Assembly: GCA_917880885.1 (NCBI GenBank)
Contig: OU862910.1
Coordinates: 53,435,285 to 53,499,284 of the forward strand
Length of the DNA stretch: 64,000 nucleotides
Reading direction: 5' to 3'
Source of the DNA: Limnephilus marmoratus
Taxonomy: Eukaryota; Arthropoda; Insecta; Trichoptera; Limnephilidae
In this document: in pieces, positions 53,379 to 64,000 of the stretch
Position numbering within the stretch: position 1 is the first letter of the stretch
Layout: the number at the start of each line of letters is the position of its first letter
Notes under the pieces: model-generated
Database searches by the model: none
Told to the model about the DNA's origin: nothing
The model's input: the letters and a program-made list of their open reading frames with translations, nothing else
Program-made: the position numbers and the translations under genes

Positions 53379-54221
53379 ATTTTTTTTACATTAGCTCCAT
53401 GCTGAAGAAATTAATTCATTCTACCTCATTTTTAAGAGGGCATTACCAGAGAAAACCAGAAATATGTCATTTTCAAATCAGATTTTAGACGTATTGACTC
53501 TTTTCCACAAAAAATTATAAATGGATTTCGAAAGATTGTTCTTTTATCTAGCATTCGCATGTAATAAATTTTGAGAATTTTTTTTAATTTTTAGTATAAT
53601 AAGGTTATTCCATAGGTCGTTGGCAGATTTGTTAAATTTTCAAAAAAGATTTGTATTATACCACACCCATTTCAAATAATATAATCATGCAGTAAAATAA
53701 ATCAATACATTATCTAGCAAACGCATGTTTTAGAATTTTAATTTTAGTTTCAATAAAATCATTAAAAATATATATACGTACATGTGTTTCTTGACGAAAA
53801 TTGGTCCATTTGTGTATTTATTTGCGCACTTACAAACTAATATATTTCAGAATTTTTTAACATTCTTATTCAATTTAGACATTATTGAAAAATGATAAAT
53901 ACTTATAGTCAAAAAATAATTACAAAAAGTACATTATTTTAATAGTTTTATCATCACGCCTTTCAGCATTTGTGGATGAAGGTATAAATTAAAGCTAATT
54001 TGGATTGATATAAATTCGATATTGAGTTATAATTTAAAAAAACTGGTACGGAGAATAATTAATCTTCCTCATTGTAACTGCCCTGCACGATCGTAAGAAT
54101 AACTTTCGACGAAATGTGGATTTTCTTCCGTTGGCTGGTTAAACGCTCTTAAGAGATTCAACCAATTAAAAATTTCCATTTTAAAAACACTATTTCAATT
54201 AAAAAATATATATATTTCAAA
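53379..54221. other. No recognised gene
   Basis: AT-rich. A T-run and ACATTAGCTCCAT at 53384-53401 is probably the last scrap of a family A tail; after it the similarity ends. Confidence 0.45.
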
Positions 54222-54516
54222 TCGAGATGGTGTTTGGAGGACTTTTTTTAAGAAAAGGGAGGAGATGAAAAACCGAGAAGCAAAGGGGAATTAGGGATGA
54301 GTTTGAATCTGGGGGTCAGTGTGTCCAGGAATAACAGATGTCTGAATTCATCCTTTACCGTAGTGCAAGGCGATGGGTCGAAAGAGTCCTACTGGAGAGA
54401 TAAAAGGTCTCCCTTAATCTGTTTCTCCAAATCCAGCCCGCCACAAAGTAGTTGGGCAGACGCACCCGCCGCCAAGACCTAACAATCCTCACCCCGTGAA
54501 CCCGAGGGCCCCTTAC
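54222..54516 (-). mobile_element. Family A non-autonomous retroelement, copy 7, 3' part
   Basis: The plus strand reads GATGGTGTTTGGAGG, AAGGGAGGAGATG, CTGGGGGTCAGTGTGTCCAG, GGTCGAAAGAGTCC and CTCACCCCGTGAACCCGAG: the long form of family A in reverse. Its continuation, TCACCAAACAAAGCGAACTA, appears only at 57.57 kb, after the LINE. The copy was therefore split by that LINE. Confidence 0.75.
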
Positions 54517-54525
54517 GTTTTTTTG

Positions 54526-57475
54526 TCGACATACAGGAGGAGTGATGATTCTCTTAAGCAATAAAATTCCATATGAAGTAATATCGAATAATCAATTTGA
54601 AAAACATTGTTGGATCTTAGCCATCACCATTAAATCAGGAAACAAGAAAGGTGTATATACTGTAATTTATAGATCGCCAAACACAAGCAAGTGCGACTTT
54701 TTAACATATTTTCAAAGATGGTGCATGGAAAATTTACAAGATGAAAATATAAACATTATAGCTGGAGATTTTAATATAAATGTTAAAGCAAATGCAGACA
54801 TATACACAAACAAACTGAAATCTATTATACAAGCTACAGGGATGAAACAATTAGTCAAAGATTTTACACGAATTACAAATATCTCAAAAACGACGATTGA
54901 TCTGGTAATCTCAAATAAATTCAACTTAAAAAAATATTAAAGTACTAGATAATCCTAAAATTACCGACCATAACATCATTCAAATTCTAATAAATGATAG
55001 ATAAAAATGCAACTCCAGTAAGGAAAAACAAATAACAACATTTAAAAATTACAAAAAATACAATAAGGAAATTTTCATTCAATCCTTAGAGACTATTAAT
55101 TGGAATGGAATAAATCAAATGGAATATAACCAAAAAGCTGACCAGATGATATTAAACTTAAAAAAATCTATTGATGAAGTTGTTCCAGAACAGAAGATAC
55201 ATAAAAGAAACAATAATAAATGGTACACAAGCGAACTACGTACAATGCAGCACGATAGAGATGCATTTTACAAAAGAGCATGCCTTACTAATAGTATTAC
55301 GGAGTGGGATAATTACAAAAAAGCGAGAAACAAATACTCTAAAGACATAAAAAGAACGCATAATGAGTACATAAAAAATAAAATAAACTCAGAAGAAGGG
55401 GATCCCAAAAAAATTTGGAAAAGCATAAAAGAATTAGTACATGGCGAAAACAAAGACGACATAAAAATTGTAAACTTTCTAAAAGAGATAAACAAAAAAA
55501 CATGGCTAATAACTTTAATAAATATTTTATTGAAAGTATCATTCAAATAAACAAATTAATACCAAACATTGATGTTAACCCCACAAATGATAATATCGAC
55601 CCAAACACAGAATCATTGGTCTTCAGAAAAATAAATGCAGAATATTTATTTAACATTTTAAACAAAATAAAATCAAAGAATAGTTCAGATTGATTAACTA
55701 TTAGTAAAATAAGAGATGCTTTTCCAGTAATTGGATCTACTCTATTAAATATTATCAATGAGACGATTGAAGAAGGAAAATTTCCACAGTCATGGAAAAT
55801 ATCCACTATTATACCGGTTCCAAAGGTAAAAAATACCAGAAAATGTGAAGAATTTCGACCAATCAACACCTTACCAAAATATGAGCAGATTCTTGAAGTT
55901 ATAATAAAAGAACAAATTTTGCAATATCTAGATAAACACGATATTTTATACCAAGAGCAATCAGGGTTCAGATCTAATAACTCACGTGAAACAGCATTAA
56001 ACGTAATTGTCGAAGAATGGAAGGAAGGAATGAATAATAATAAATTTATCGTAGCAATATTTTTGGATTTTCAAAGGGCATTCGAAACTATAGACCGAGA
56101 CATACTAATAAGAAAGCTTAAAGAAATTGGTTTCTCATCTGTAGCCATTAAATTAATACAAGAGTATTTGAGAGACAGAAAGCAGGTAACAAAAATAAAT
56201 AATCAATTTTCAAAACCAATGGAAAATAAGTTAGGAGTACCACAGGGATCGGTCCTTGGACCTCTATTGTTCATACTCTATATTAATGACATGGTGAAAA
56301 TATTTTCAAAATGCAAAGTACGACTTTTTACCGATGATACACTAATATACTTAATTGGAGATAACTATGAAGAACTAATACACATTTTAAATAATAATAA
56401 TAATAATAATAATTGGCTAATTTATATAGCGCCGTTTTCGTGGAAAATCACCTCAAGGGCGCTGTACAAATAAATATATAAAAGAATTAATATTACTAGC
56501 TTATAACTAAGATTTACAATTACAACTAGTGACTTACATCTAAGACTTATAGCTACTTATATTACTGGCTTACAACTAAGATTTACATTTATAACTAGTG
56601 ACTTACATCTAAGACTTATAGCTAGTGACTTATGACTAAGACATATAGATTCTAACCTAAAACTGATGACTTATTAACACACATATTTACAATTAAGATT
56701 AGCGCCAGAAGAAGTAGGAAGTTTGGAACTAAATGATGTATCAAGATGGCTAAAAATAAATAAGCTTAAATTAAATACAAAAAAAAACAAAATGTATGGT
56801 GATCGGATACAAGAAGACATCTAGTAAAGCAAAATTAAAATTGATGGTGAAATTATTGAAAATGTCACTGAAATGAAATACTTAGGAGTTATATTAGATT
56901 CCAAACTAAACTTCAATAGACATGCTGAATACACCCAAAAGAAAATTGGCAACAAGATATCTTTTTTAGGAAGAATTCGGCCAAAAATTTCTAGAAAAAC
57001 TGCAATCACCATATACAATTCAATTATTGCTCCACACTTCAACTACTGCTCAAGTATACTTTTCCTATGTAACGAAAGAGAACAAAATAAGTTATAAATT
57101 CTCCAAAACAGGGCTATGAGAATAATTCTTCGACGAAACAGAATTTCAAAAATAATTAAAATGTTAAAGGAACTAAATTGGTTGACCGTGAAACAGATGC
57201 TGACCTTGAACACGATGGTATTTATCCACAAAATATTGAACAACACGTTACCAAAATACTTCTCAAATAAAATTGTATACAATAAAGACATTCACAGATA
57301 TAACACAAGGATGTGCAAGGAAATTAGGCTACAAAAAAGGACAAAGCGAATACGCAGAACAGTCTACTGTACAAGGGAATGAAGTTGTATAACACACTAC
57401 CAGAAACTTTAAAGTCCACACCAATTGGAAAGTTCAAGATGTATTGTAGGAGCTACATAAAACTTGAAAAAATAT
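54526..57475 (+). pseudogene. LINE endonuclease and reverse transcriptase, broken
   Basis: Order: TGGVMILLSNKI; TVIYRSPNTSKCD; IIAGDFNINVKAN (endonuclease GDFN); TTIDLVISNK; then after a shift TDHNIIQI. The linker frame (55119-55550) is lysine-rich with NNKWYTSELR. Then IPVPKVKNTRKCEEFRPIN, FGFR-like QSGFRSNNSRET, motif A FLDFQRAFETIDRDIL, motif B LGVPQGSVLGPLLF and motif C RLFTDDTLIY. The usual Ala of the (Y/F)ADD box is Thr, while both aspartates remain. Coding stops at the repeat at 56391-56695 and resumes with MKYLGVILDSKLNFNRH, SIIAPHFNYCSS, and a C-terminal FIHKILNNTLPKYF ... LYNTLPETL. It differs from the LINE at 35-39 kb and may be CR1- or Jockey-like. Confidence 0.85.
56391..56695 (-). 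repeat. Repeat inserted in the LINE palm region, (TAA)n-bordered
   Basis: After (AAT)n come TTGGCTAATTTATATAGCGC and AAAATCACCTCAAGGGCGCTG, the inverse of the 3' end at 30.84 kb. Then follow several direct units of ACTAGTGACTTACATCTAAG and GACTTATAGCTA to about 56640. LINE coding stops before it and resumes after it. The unit is the minus-strand 3' end of another retroposon, or the LINE's own microsatellite seeded an insertion. Confidence 0.7.
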
Positions 57476-57565
57476 AGTGAATATGAAATATTTTAATCAA
57501 TTAGAAATTTGTAAACTTCGATGTACAAATTACTAAAATAAAAACTATTATTATTATTATTATTT

Positions 57566-57660
57566 TGTGTCACCAAACAAAGCGAACTACTTGGGGTGAC
57601 CCATGGCAAAAGTATTGTTGCAAAGAATGGTCTGACTTTTGGATCACGATTGGAGGCAGG
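57566..57660 (-). mobile_element. Family A copy 7, 5' part
   Basis: TCACCAAACAAAGCGAACTA, CTTGGGGTGACCCATGGC and GATTGGAGGCAGG continue the copy interrupted at 54516. They correspond to the first third of the family A consensus on the minus strand. Confidence 0.7.
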
Positions 57661-58394
57661 TTAATGAATTTTTTAAACTTTTTTTTTTCACAAACACATG
57701 ATTTTTTTTTTCTTTTCTAAATTGTTGATCAATCAAGAAAAAAATTAAGCTTACCTCTACTGTTTATCTTCATTGACTCTCTGGAGTCTAGGAGTCAGAC
57801 ATTTCTCACATTTATTTAAGTTTAAATCACGTTTCTAGGAATCAAATGAGTCAGTGTTTCGTCATCACACTCATCACTCGTTTTTTTTCCGAACGATAAC
57901 CACAACTTAAAATTAAGTGGGTAAGTCTCACGATGGCCGCATTATTATTCAATATCTTTTAATGAGAAAATGTTATTTACCGCCCTTTTTAATTGTGCAG
58001 GTACGTTCGCTTTTAATACATGCCTTCGCATCATAAACTAGTGTTTTTAATTCGAAGATAAAACATTTTCTATTAAGTCTGCATTAGCATTCCGCGACGA
58101 ATCCGCCCAAGCAACTAAGTACACATAGTGATGCACGTTACGGCAGGTAAAGCTTACGGCCGGCCAGGACTTAGCATAAATTAAGAATAAGCAATCATTA
58201 AGGCCGAACGAAGGTGTTACTTAGAGATTGGTATCAAAATGATAGCGAAATTTGCATCGGCTTTGATAAGGACAGCGGGTAATCTAATGGGGAGCAGTTC
58301 CTACGCAATGTGCAGTGGGCACGGGTTGGTTCAGAAGTTAGTATCATCGCTAGATTCGAGGGTATATTCTGTTGTAGTATGCTTATAATATATT
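57661..58394. other. No recognised gene
   Basis: AT-rich with T-runs; no ORF or repeat terminus supported. Confidence 0.5.
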
Positions 58395-59290
58395 AATGTA
58401 TTCTAGACTGATGTATCCTGGATTTGTGTATCCTAGATTAGTGCAGGTAGGGATATACGAATATGGGTCTTTTCGTATTTCCAAGATTTTTTAATGCTGG
58501 AGGAATTTTGCAGGTATCCTTGATTTGTGTTTCCTGAACTTGTGTATTCAAGATTTAAGTATTCAGGATATGTATTTCCAGGATTCATGTATCCAGAATT
58601 TGTGTAGATATCCAGTATTTTTGTACTCAGTATGAATGTACACAGGATTTTTTGTTTCCAAAATTTGTGTATCCAGGATATGTGCTTCCAGAATTTGAGT
58701 CTCCGGTATTTGTATACCCAGTGTTTATGTACCTGGTATTTGTGTACCAAAAATGTTTGCGTCCACGATATGTGTTCTAGAGTTTTTGTATCCAAAATTT
58801 GTGTTTCTAGGAAAAGTGTTTCCAGAATTTGTATACCTTGTATTTATGTTCCTGGTATTTGTGTACCAAAGATTTTTGTATCCTCGATATTTGTTCCAGG
58901 GTTTGTGTATCCAAAATTTGTGTTTCCAGGATATGTGTTTCCATATGTCGAGTCTCCAGTATGTGTGTGGGAACTCAGTATTTATGTACCCGGTATTTGT
59001 GTACAAAAGATTTTTGTATAAACAATACGTGTTTCCAGTATTTGTGTACCTACTGTGTATGTAGATATACCCTAGATTTGTATATTCAAAATTTATGTAC
59101 CCGTGATATGTTTCCCAAAATTTGTGCCTCCAATATTTGTATGCCCAGTATTTATTTAGCCACTATTTGTGTACTAAAGATATTTTTCCCCGATATGTGT
59201 TTCCAATAATTGGGTATTATACTTTTGTATCCAGGATTTGTACATCGAGAATTTTGTTACCAGTATTTGTTACTATACCGAGGATTTTTT
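58395..59290. repeat. Degenerate minisatellite, about 20-21-bp unit
   Basis: Around 40 imperfect copies of a unit like TTTGTGTATCCAGGATATGT and its variants (GTGTTTCCAGAATTTGTGT; GTGTACCAAAGATTTTTG). Stops are rare in the unit, so several frames remain open on both strands for 90-129 codons and read as repeats of C-I-x-x-I/V-C type. These are artefacts. The array is old, judging by divergence between neighbouring units. Confidence 0.85.
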
Positions 59291-60084
59291 CAACAAAGAG
59301 TTTCATAATGCATGCACAAAACCTATGATTTGATCAATTCTGAAACATTCAACTCATCAAAAGATACTTGACTCCCCGGATCCGCTTTGGACTTCAATTT
59401 ATCCTTCTTTCATCCACTCTTATTATTTCATAATGCTTCATCATAAAGCTGGATTGTCTTCATATACCGCTGTGATTGTTCAAACTTACCTTTTTTTTAT
59501 CTAATCACTCAATTCAAAAGTAATTATTTCATGTAATGGAAATAACCAACTCTGTTTAATTAAAATTATCAACATGTTTCAAAACCAAAGTTTAGAAGCA
59601 CGTTGATAATTATAGGTTTTTCAAAACTGTCCATAAATTTTATTAAAAATTTTAGTGGAAACAAAGATGGTTATTTTCAATTAATTGAAAATGGCGCAAC
59701 AAAGATAATTTGCAATTATTGAAGAAGTAAATAATGGATATTTTCGACAACCAACCAACCTAGCAACAACAAAATATATTTTTTAAATTTCTGTGGAGGT
59801 CACCGATTTGCAGTCGTCCGGCTATCCGATTGGTTCCCTAGCATCCAATCGAATTCAATCGCAAGTCATAGAACTCTCCACGCGCCGCAACGAAAACCAT
59901 CGATCTGCTTTAAACTCTTTAAACCAACCATCAATGCTTTAAACCAACCATCTGCTTTAAACTCTTGGTCAAGAACCACTTGCATATCGTGTTTGTTCGC
60001 ACTTCACATTAAATTATTATTATAAAAAAAATATAATATTTATAATAGATATATTTAATATAATATTATAAAAAAAAAATTAAA
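59291..60084. other. No recognised gene
   Basis: Contains an imperfect inverted pair AAATTATCAACATG / CACGTTGATAATTATAGG at 59562-59611 and a small tandem TTTAAACCAACCATC at about 59918-59965. Otherwise unrecognised. Confidence 0.45.
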
Positions 60085-60177
60085 AAACCCTCCACACAGC
60101 ATCCCCAAAGATGACATAGGCCCTGAGGGAAATTATTTTCCTCAGGGCCTCCTGTGTGAAGTTCATGTAAAAAAAAA
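60085..60177 (+). mobile_element. Family A/LINE 3' tail, isolated
   Basis: ACCCTCCACACAGCATCCCC ... CCTGAGGGAAATTATTTTCC, CTCAGGGCCTCCTGTGTG, then an A-run. Only the tail with both stems is present, so the copy is severely 5'-truncated, as in target-primed reverse transcription. One base of the outer stem is changed (GTGTGAAG). Confidence 0.85.
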
Positions 60178-60182
60178 AACTA

Positions 60183-60660
60183 TCAGCATCAAGACAAAGA
60201 TGGCAGTGACGCTCACTTACGGCCACCAGACATGGATGCTAAATGAAAGAACACGCTCTAGAGTCCAAGCTGCCGAAATGAGGTACTTGAGAGGAGTGGC
60301 AGGGGTTACGAAATGGGATCATATAAGAAACTCGACGATCCGAGATGATCTAAATATTGAACCACTGCTACTCTTTATAGAAAAATCGCATCTGAGGTGG
60401 CTTGGGCAATGGGCATGTACTAAGAATGTCTGATGACCGAATTCCGAGGAAGATACTGAGTGCGATTCCAGAGGATAGACGTCCAGTGGGCCGCCCCAGA
60501 CACAGTTGGGCGAGGCAACTCCTGAAACTGTGTGAGGAGAGGATGGGTCTACAATGGACAGAAGCCGAACAATCAGCACAAGACAGGGACCTATGAAGGA
60601 GCCTTGTCGATGCAACGGGTCCCCGACCCGAATAGGATAAGGGGAAGAAGATGACAATGA
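60183..60660 (+). pseudogene. RTE-like LINE C-terminal fragment
   Basis: The frame 60200-60433 reads TLTYGHQTWMLNERTRSRVQ, AAEMRYLRGVAGVTKWDHIR and LRWLG. After a shift near 60410 it continues GHVLRMSDDRIPRKILSAIP, RRPVGRPRHSW and QDRDL, stop. The 3' end has GGGAAGAAGATGACAATGAT, a GATGA-type tail seen on RTE-type LINEs. The catalytic palm is missing. It lies directly after the poly(A) of a family A tail. Confidence 0.8.
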
Positions 60661-60934
60661 TGGTGAATATTTAACTATGGAATAGCATTATCTGTCTTTT
60701 GTAATTTGTTAATAAACTTGTATGTATTGTACCGACAACTTGCTTATTTGCTTTACCACACACTTTACACCTTTAAACACATAAAACACTCCCTTCTATA
60801 GAAGAACAGTTCTTTACATAGGCGACTTATCCATAAAAACATCCCTCATATTACCAGAAAACATTTCTCCAGCTTGCTACACTAATTCTAAATCAAAACA
60901 ATTATTAACAACAAAGACATTTCTAAAAATTTCC
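60661..60934. other. No supported feature
   Basis: AT-rich. It may contain upstream remnants of the Penelope-like fragment that follows, but none can be read with confidence. Confidence 0.35.
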
Positions 60935-61090
60935 AAAAAAAACTTACATACCTAAGTGAATGCGACGTACATTATGTAGGTATGATTACTTGAAATTTTA
61001 AAATGAGAGTCAAGGCATATGAACTCAAAATAATAATAAATTCGAGTTTTCTAATAATTTATTAGACCACGACTTCAATAAAGAAAAAAA
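60935..61090 (+). pseudogene. Second Penelope-like GIY-YIG remnant
   Basis: The frame reads YLSECDVHYVGMIT, stop, NFKMRVKAYELK. This matches the C-x-x-x-Y-(I/V)-G and NFK-R-KEH segment of the clearer domain at 41.5 kb. It is short and broken, without visible terminal repeats. Confidence 0.55.
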
Positions 61091-61317
61091 CTAAGTTTAA
61101 ACATACAAATATAAATATTTTAATTTGTGCGCCTTAAAAACCATATAAATAAACAAAAAAATAGTAAACAAAATAATAGCACCCTATATGTCACCTTTGT
61201 TAATCATGTTTCCTTGTTATTTGACATGACTCCTCCCACCGTTTTATCCCCCCCTCCCCCAATCACCACTCCCACTACCCACACCTAATAAGTTGTTTTT
61301 AATTTTCACGTTGATAA
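61091..61317. other. No recognised feature
   Basis: AT-rich with C-runs near 61245-61265. Possibly the decayed 3' part of the Penelope-like fragment, as a similar C-rich stretch with CCTACCCACCC follows the GIY-YIG domain at 41.9 kb. Confidence 0.35.
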
Positions 61318-61462
61318 TAATAATAGTCGGATAATTTGTAGAGCGCCTTGTAAAAAATCTCTAAAAAATCACCTCAAGGACGCTGTACAATTTATTATGA
61401 ATTTGTAAAAAAAAATGTATAAAATCACCTCAAGGACGCTGTACAATTGATTATGAATTCTT
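61318..61462 (-). repeat. Retroposon 3' end with duplicated GGACGCTGTACAAT units
   Basis: ATAATAATAATAGTCGGATA and ATTTGTAGAGCGCC, then two tandem copies of AAAATCACCTCAAGGACGCTG with ACAATTTATTATGAATT / ACAATTGATTATGAATT. This is the same 3' end as at 30.84 kb (+) and 56.4 kb (-). Confidence 0.65.
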
Positions 61463-62007
61463 AGGCTCTATCTAACTTTATTATTTACAATGAGATATAG
61501 AGACATTCTTACCTAACAGGTCAATTCCGATAAACACACTTTATCAGAAAGTTTATGCTTGTAGAAGATAATATGACTTTGCACGTGGAGGATATTATTT
61601 ATAATATTAGCGTATTATATATATAACATGATATTTAAAACATTGGATATTGCGTGATTTTACATTTGCTACTCCCATCACTGTAAATATTGCATTTATA
61701 AGAAGATTAATACCAAAGTTAAGTTAAAATTTATTTTGAAAGGCTTGAGAACTTAGGACTCTTTAGGACTGCAGAATTTCCATGAAATGATCTTTACAAA
61801 AGCTTATACATAAGAATTTGCTCTTACTTTTACACGATTAGTAATTTACAATGTCGCGGGCAGTGAAGGCAAAGGTGAAAGGTTTTTTGCTTATGGATAT
61901 GACTCTCTAAAAATATGATTTTTAAGTTTGGCTCTAAATTCCGCCGAGTCTCTGATCATCCTTCAATCGTGTGGCAGTCAACACCAGACTCTAGGTCTTG
62001 ACTCTCT
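61463..62007. other. No recognised gene
   Basis: AT-rich; nothing supported. Confidence 0.45.
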
Positions 62008-62096
62008 GAAATGGATGTGTGTTATGTGGAGGGCCTTTTTGAGGAGAAGAAGGAGTGAACATGGTTCTTGAAGAGACCCATTAGGAAGTTGATGAA
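62008..62096 (-). mobile_element. Scrap of the family A parent LINE
   Basis: On the minus strand, GGGTCTCTTCAAGAACCATG, TTCACTCCTTCTTCTCCTCA and AAAGGCCCTCCACATAACAC match the junction of coding end and tail of the LINE at 24.35 kb. Confidence 0.65.
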
Positions 62097-62206
62097 ATGG
62101 CATAAGATTTCACGTTAGTTTTAAGAACGCTAATGCTTAACACGGATGTGTCAACACCGGTAGCAAATAATTAAAATTTCACATTTTGTTAGGCTACACC
62201 GAAGAA

Positions 62207-62688
62207 TCTATAATATAATAAATGAAAATTTTAACAAAACAAAAAAACGACTTCAAAAAATGCACTAAAAAGTAAAAAAATAATTTCGTATTCTTCTACA
62301 ACTTCATAATCAACTTACTTTTTCTAAGTTCTAAGCTCTGGCATTATTAAATTTGTATAAAAAAATTGCTATTGGTGGCACGCGAGGAAGCGGCTATTGC
62401 TATGGAAAGCGGGAGGGAGGGAGAGATGGGGGATGGGAACCAGGGATGGGAGGGGAACCTGAGAGGGGGGAGGGGGGAGGGGAACTCGGGAGGGGGGTTC
62501 GCGGGACGGGGGAAGAGGTGGAGTGGATTGGGGAGAATGAAGGTGGAGGGGACGGAGTGGGAACGCGAGAGAGGAAGAACGCAGGAGAGAAGGGGAGGCC
62601 GAAGGGAACGGGACGAATGGGAAAGGACACTCAGGGAGAAACAATTTCTTTATTAAATGGCATAGCAACGCATGCCGGGACCAGCTAG
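62207..62688 (+). mobile_element. Non-autonomous Helitron
   Basis: It starts TCTATAATATAATAAATG after A (62206) and ends GCATGCCGGGACCAGCTAG before T. A block at 62225-62330 is the same as 25.79-25.89 kb and was probably inserted or captured. The G-rich centre gives spurious frames on both strands. No Rep/helicase. Confidence 0.8.
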
Positions 62689-63337
62689 TATTAAATAAAA
62701 ATTAAATTTTGAAAACAGACTACACGGAAATCAACAATCCCTCTATTTCTGAAATATAGTTCAGCCTCGAACCACCTTGTGTTCACCTACCTTGGCGCCA
62801 CAAGTCGATTAGGTTGTTTCATTATAGATTCCTTTGCATCAGAAGCAACGAGTCTTGGTAGTACCGCATTTGCATGTTCCCCTCGTTACACGGAGCCAAT
62901 GATCCTGTTAATTGAGATGTAGATTTATTTATTCAGATACGATTAAGAAATCACAAAAGCAGATATTCGCCGGCAATGTAGAGGTAGAGATCTCGACCGG
63001 GAAAATAATGTTGTCGATAAGAAACCTCCATGTTCCATTTCGCAACCACCCTGAAAGAATTTATCAATTGATAAATGGAAAACATTATATAATGGATATC
63101 CACAAAACGTACCATAAATAATCGCGAGACATTTTATCGTAAATTACATTTAAGAAACATAGTTTTAATTTGTGGTCATTTGCATAACAGTTTCTGACTT
63201 TTTCTGTCATTTGCAACTACTTGAATCCTTTTAACTGCCAGCGTCATATCCGAGTATTTGGGGCTCGGTTCTCAAAGTGCAATACGTCAGTTTTTTTTTC
63301 ACAGTCAGTGATTTTCACAAATCCAAAAAAATATGTT
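62689..63337. other. No recognised gene
   Basis: A 69-codon frame at 62912-63121 (+) is unrecognised. Otherwise AT-rich. Confidence 0.45.
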
Positions 63338-63772
63338 TTTTTTTTTACATTTACTCCACACTGGAAGCCCTGGGGAATATTTTTCCTTCAGGGCCCATGT
63401 CATTTTTGGGGATGCTCTGCGAAGGGTGTTTTAAAAGGAAGGATGGAGAGGAAATTCTAGGAAGGATAAAGGTAAGAATCTGAGGGTCAGTGTGCCCAGA
63501 AGTGACATGAATCCATCCCTTTGGTGGTAGGGTCGAAAGAGTCCGATTAGAGACACCAAATGGTCTCCCTCATCCAGACTCTCTCGATCCAGTCCGCCAT
63601 GCAGTAGCTGGGCAAAGGCATTCGCCATCAACATCTAGACAAAACTCACTCCGTGAACCCGGGCAACTCTGCTAAATCATTAAACGTAGCGAACCACTTA
63701 TACTGATCTATGGCAGGGTATAGATACAACAAAAGGTTCTCGTGATGGCGGTACCGTACCTGCCTTCCGAAT
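63338..63772 (-). mobile_element. Family A non-autonomous retroelement, copy 8 (long form)
   Basis: The plus strand has a T-run, ACTCCACACTGGAAGCCC, GGGGATGCTCTGCGAAGGG, CTGAGGGTCAGTGTGCCCAG, GGTCGAAAGAGTCCG, GGTCTCCCTCATCCAGACTC, CACTCCGTGAACCCGGGC, AACGTAGCGAACCACTT and GGCGGTACC. It is the most complete long-form copy and shows the extra block of about 120 bp clearly. Tail stems are diverged. Confidence 0.8.
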
Positions 63773-64000
63773 TAGATGTAGAATGCTCTTTTTCACAAGA
63801 TTTAATGTTAAGGCGATCCAATAGTCCAGGAAAAAATCGAAATCTGAATTCACGCCCCTTTATGGGAGCAGTTTAAAAATACTTGAGAAAAAGCTTTTGG
63901 AAAGGTTGGAAAAGGTATCTGAGAAAAAATTTTTACAGGTTGATTTCGTAAAGGCCTGTATAAAAGAACAACAAATTTTTTACTCATTGTTCATTGTAAT
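63773..64000. other. No recognised feature
   Basis: AT-rich to the end of the window. Confidence 0.4.

Larger units (their letters stand above)
54519..57565 (+). mobile_element. LINE inserted in a family A copy
   Basis: The LINE begins inside its endonuclease (CRHTGGVMILLS near 54530) and ends with a (TTA)n tail at 57547-57565. Immediately after the tail the interrupted family A copy continues. The LINE is 5'-truncated, has several frameshifts and stops, and is itself interrupted at 56.4-56.7 kb by another repeat. A clear target duplication was not found. Confidence 0.8.

Noticed and set aside
1..64000. CRISPR arrays, operons or bacterial promoters
   Set aside because: Repeat structure, introns-like signals and eukaryotic transposon types show this is animal DNA; no spaced identical repeats of CRISPR type are present.

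Overview
The window looks like intergenic DNA from an insect, most probably a moth or butterfly. It is AT-rich, and I see no complete host gene. Several dispersed repeats have termini I recall from lepidopteran genomes: Helitron ends closing in GCTAGT, the repeat containing CGGTTCACCCAGTC, and 3' ends resembling GAAAATCCGTTCAGTAGTTT. Scattered CCTAA/TTAGG pentamers also fit an insect. The taxon is inferred from remembered repeat families, not from a search.

Layout. 0-7 kb: a 251-bp direct duplication, a 45-bp minisatellite, a candidate 3' LTR preceded by a polypurine tract, and two copies of a short non-autonomous retroelement, called family A here. 7.4-9.7 kb: a hAT-type element with a perfect 8-bp target duplication, carrying a nested Helitron and a tRNA-like fold-back repeat. 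10-13 kb: LINE fragments, one tRNA-like gene and a LINE reverse transcriptase with a single stop codon. 13.7-19.2 kb: fold-back repeats, a TTA-flanked MITE, family A and B retroelements and two copies of a long-TIR MITE with 9-bp target duplications. 21-25.6 kb: a LINE whose 3' tail has grown into a 9-bp microsatellite, then a second hAT element (perfect 8-bp duplication) holding a MITE, a LINE 3' end and a Helitron. 25.8-27.3 kb: large inverted repeats, two with Penelope-like termini. 27.7-34.4 kb: sparse, with an unrecognised broken coding stretch and one candidate spliced exon. 34.6-39.1 kb: a Helitron, a tRNA-derived SINE and the most complete LINE (ORF1 tail, endonuclease, reverse transcriptase, 3' tail). 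41.3-42.1 kb: a Penelope-like element with GIY-YIG remnant and inverted terminal repeats. 43-54 kb: a LINE inserted in an inverted repeat, RTE ends, a possible third hAT, a TATCGATA-rich element, a heat-shock-element-like array, and an RTE fragment with 16-bp target duplications inside a Helitron. 54.2-57.7 kb: a family A copy split by a LINE that is itself interrupted. 58-64 kb: a 0.9-kb minisatellite, an RTE end, a second Penelope remnant, a Helitron and a last family A copy.

Nearly everything coding is a decayed piece of a transposable element. The element ends recognised cover LINEs of at least three kinds, Penelope-like elements, an LTR candidate, hAT, Helitron, a PIF/Harbinger-like MITE group, a Mutator-like fold-back group and three tRNA-derived families. 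The nesting gives a relative order of insertion. The least explained items are the chimeric family A/B retroelements with a paired-stem 3' tail, the 9-bp-duplication fold-back family, the candidate exon at 34.1-34.4 kb and the unrecognised remnant at 27.7-28.1 kb.
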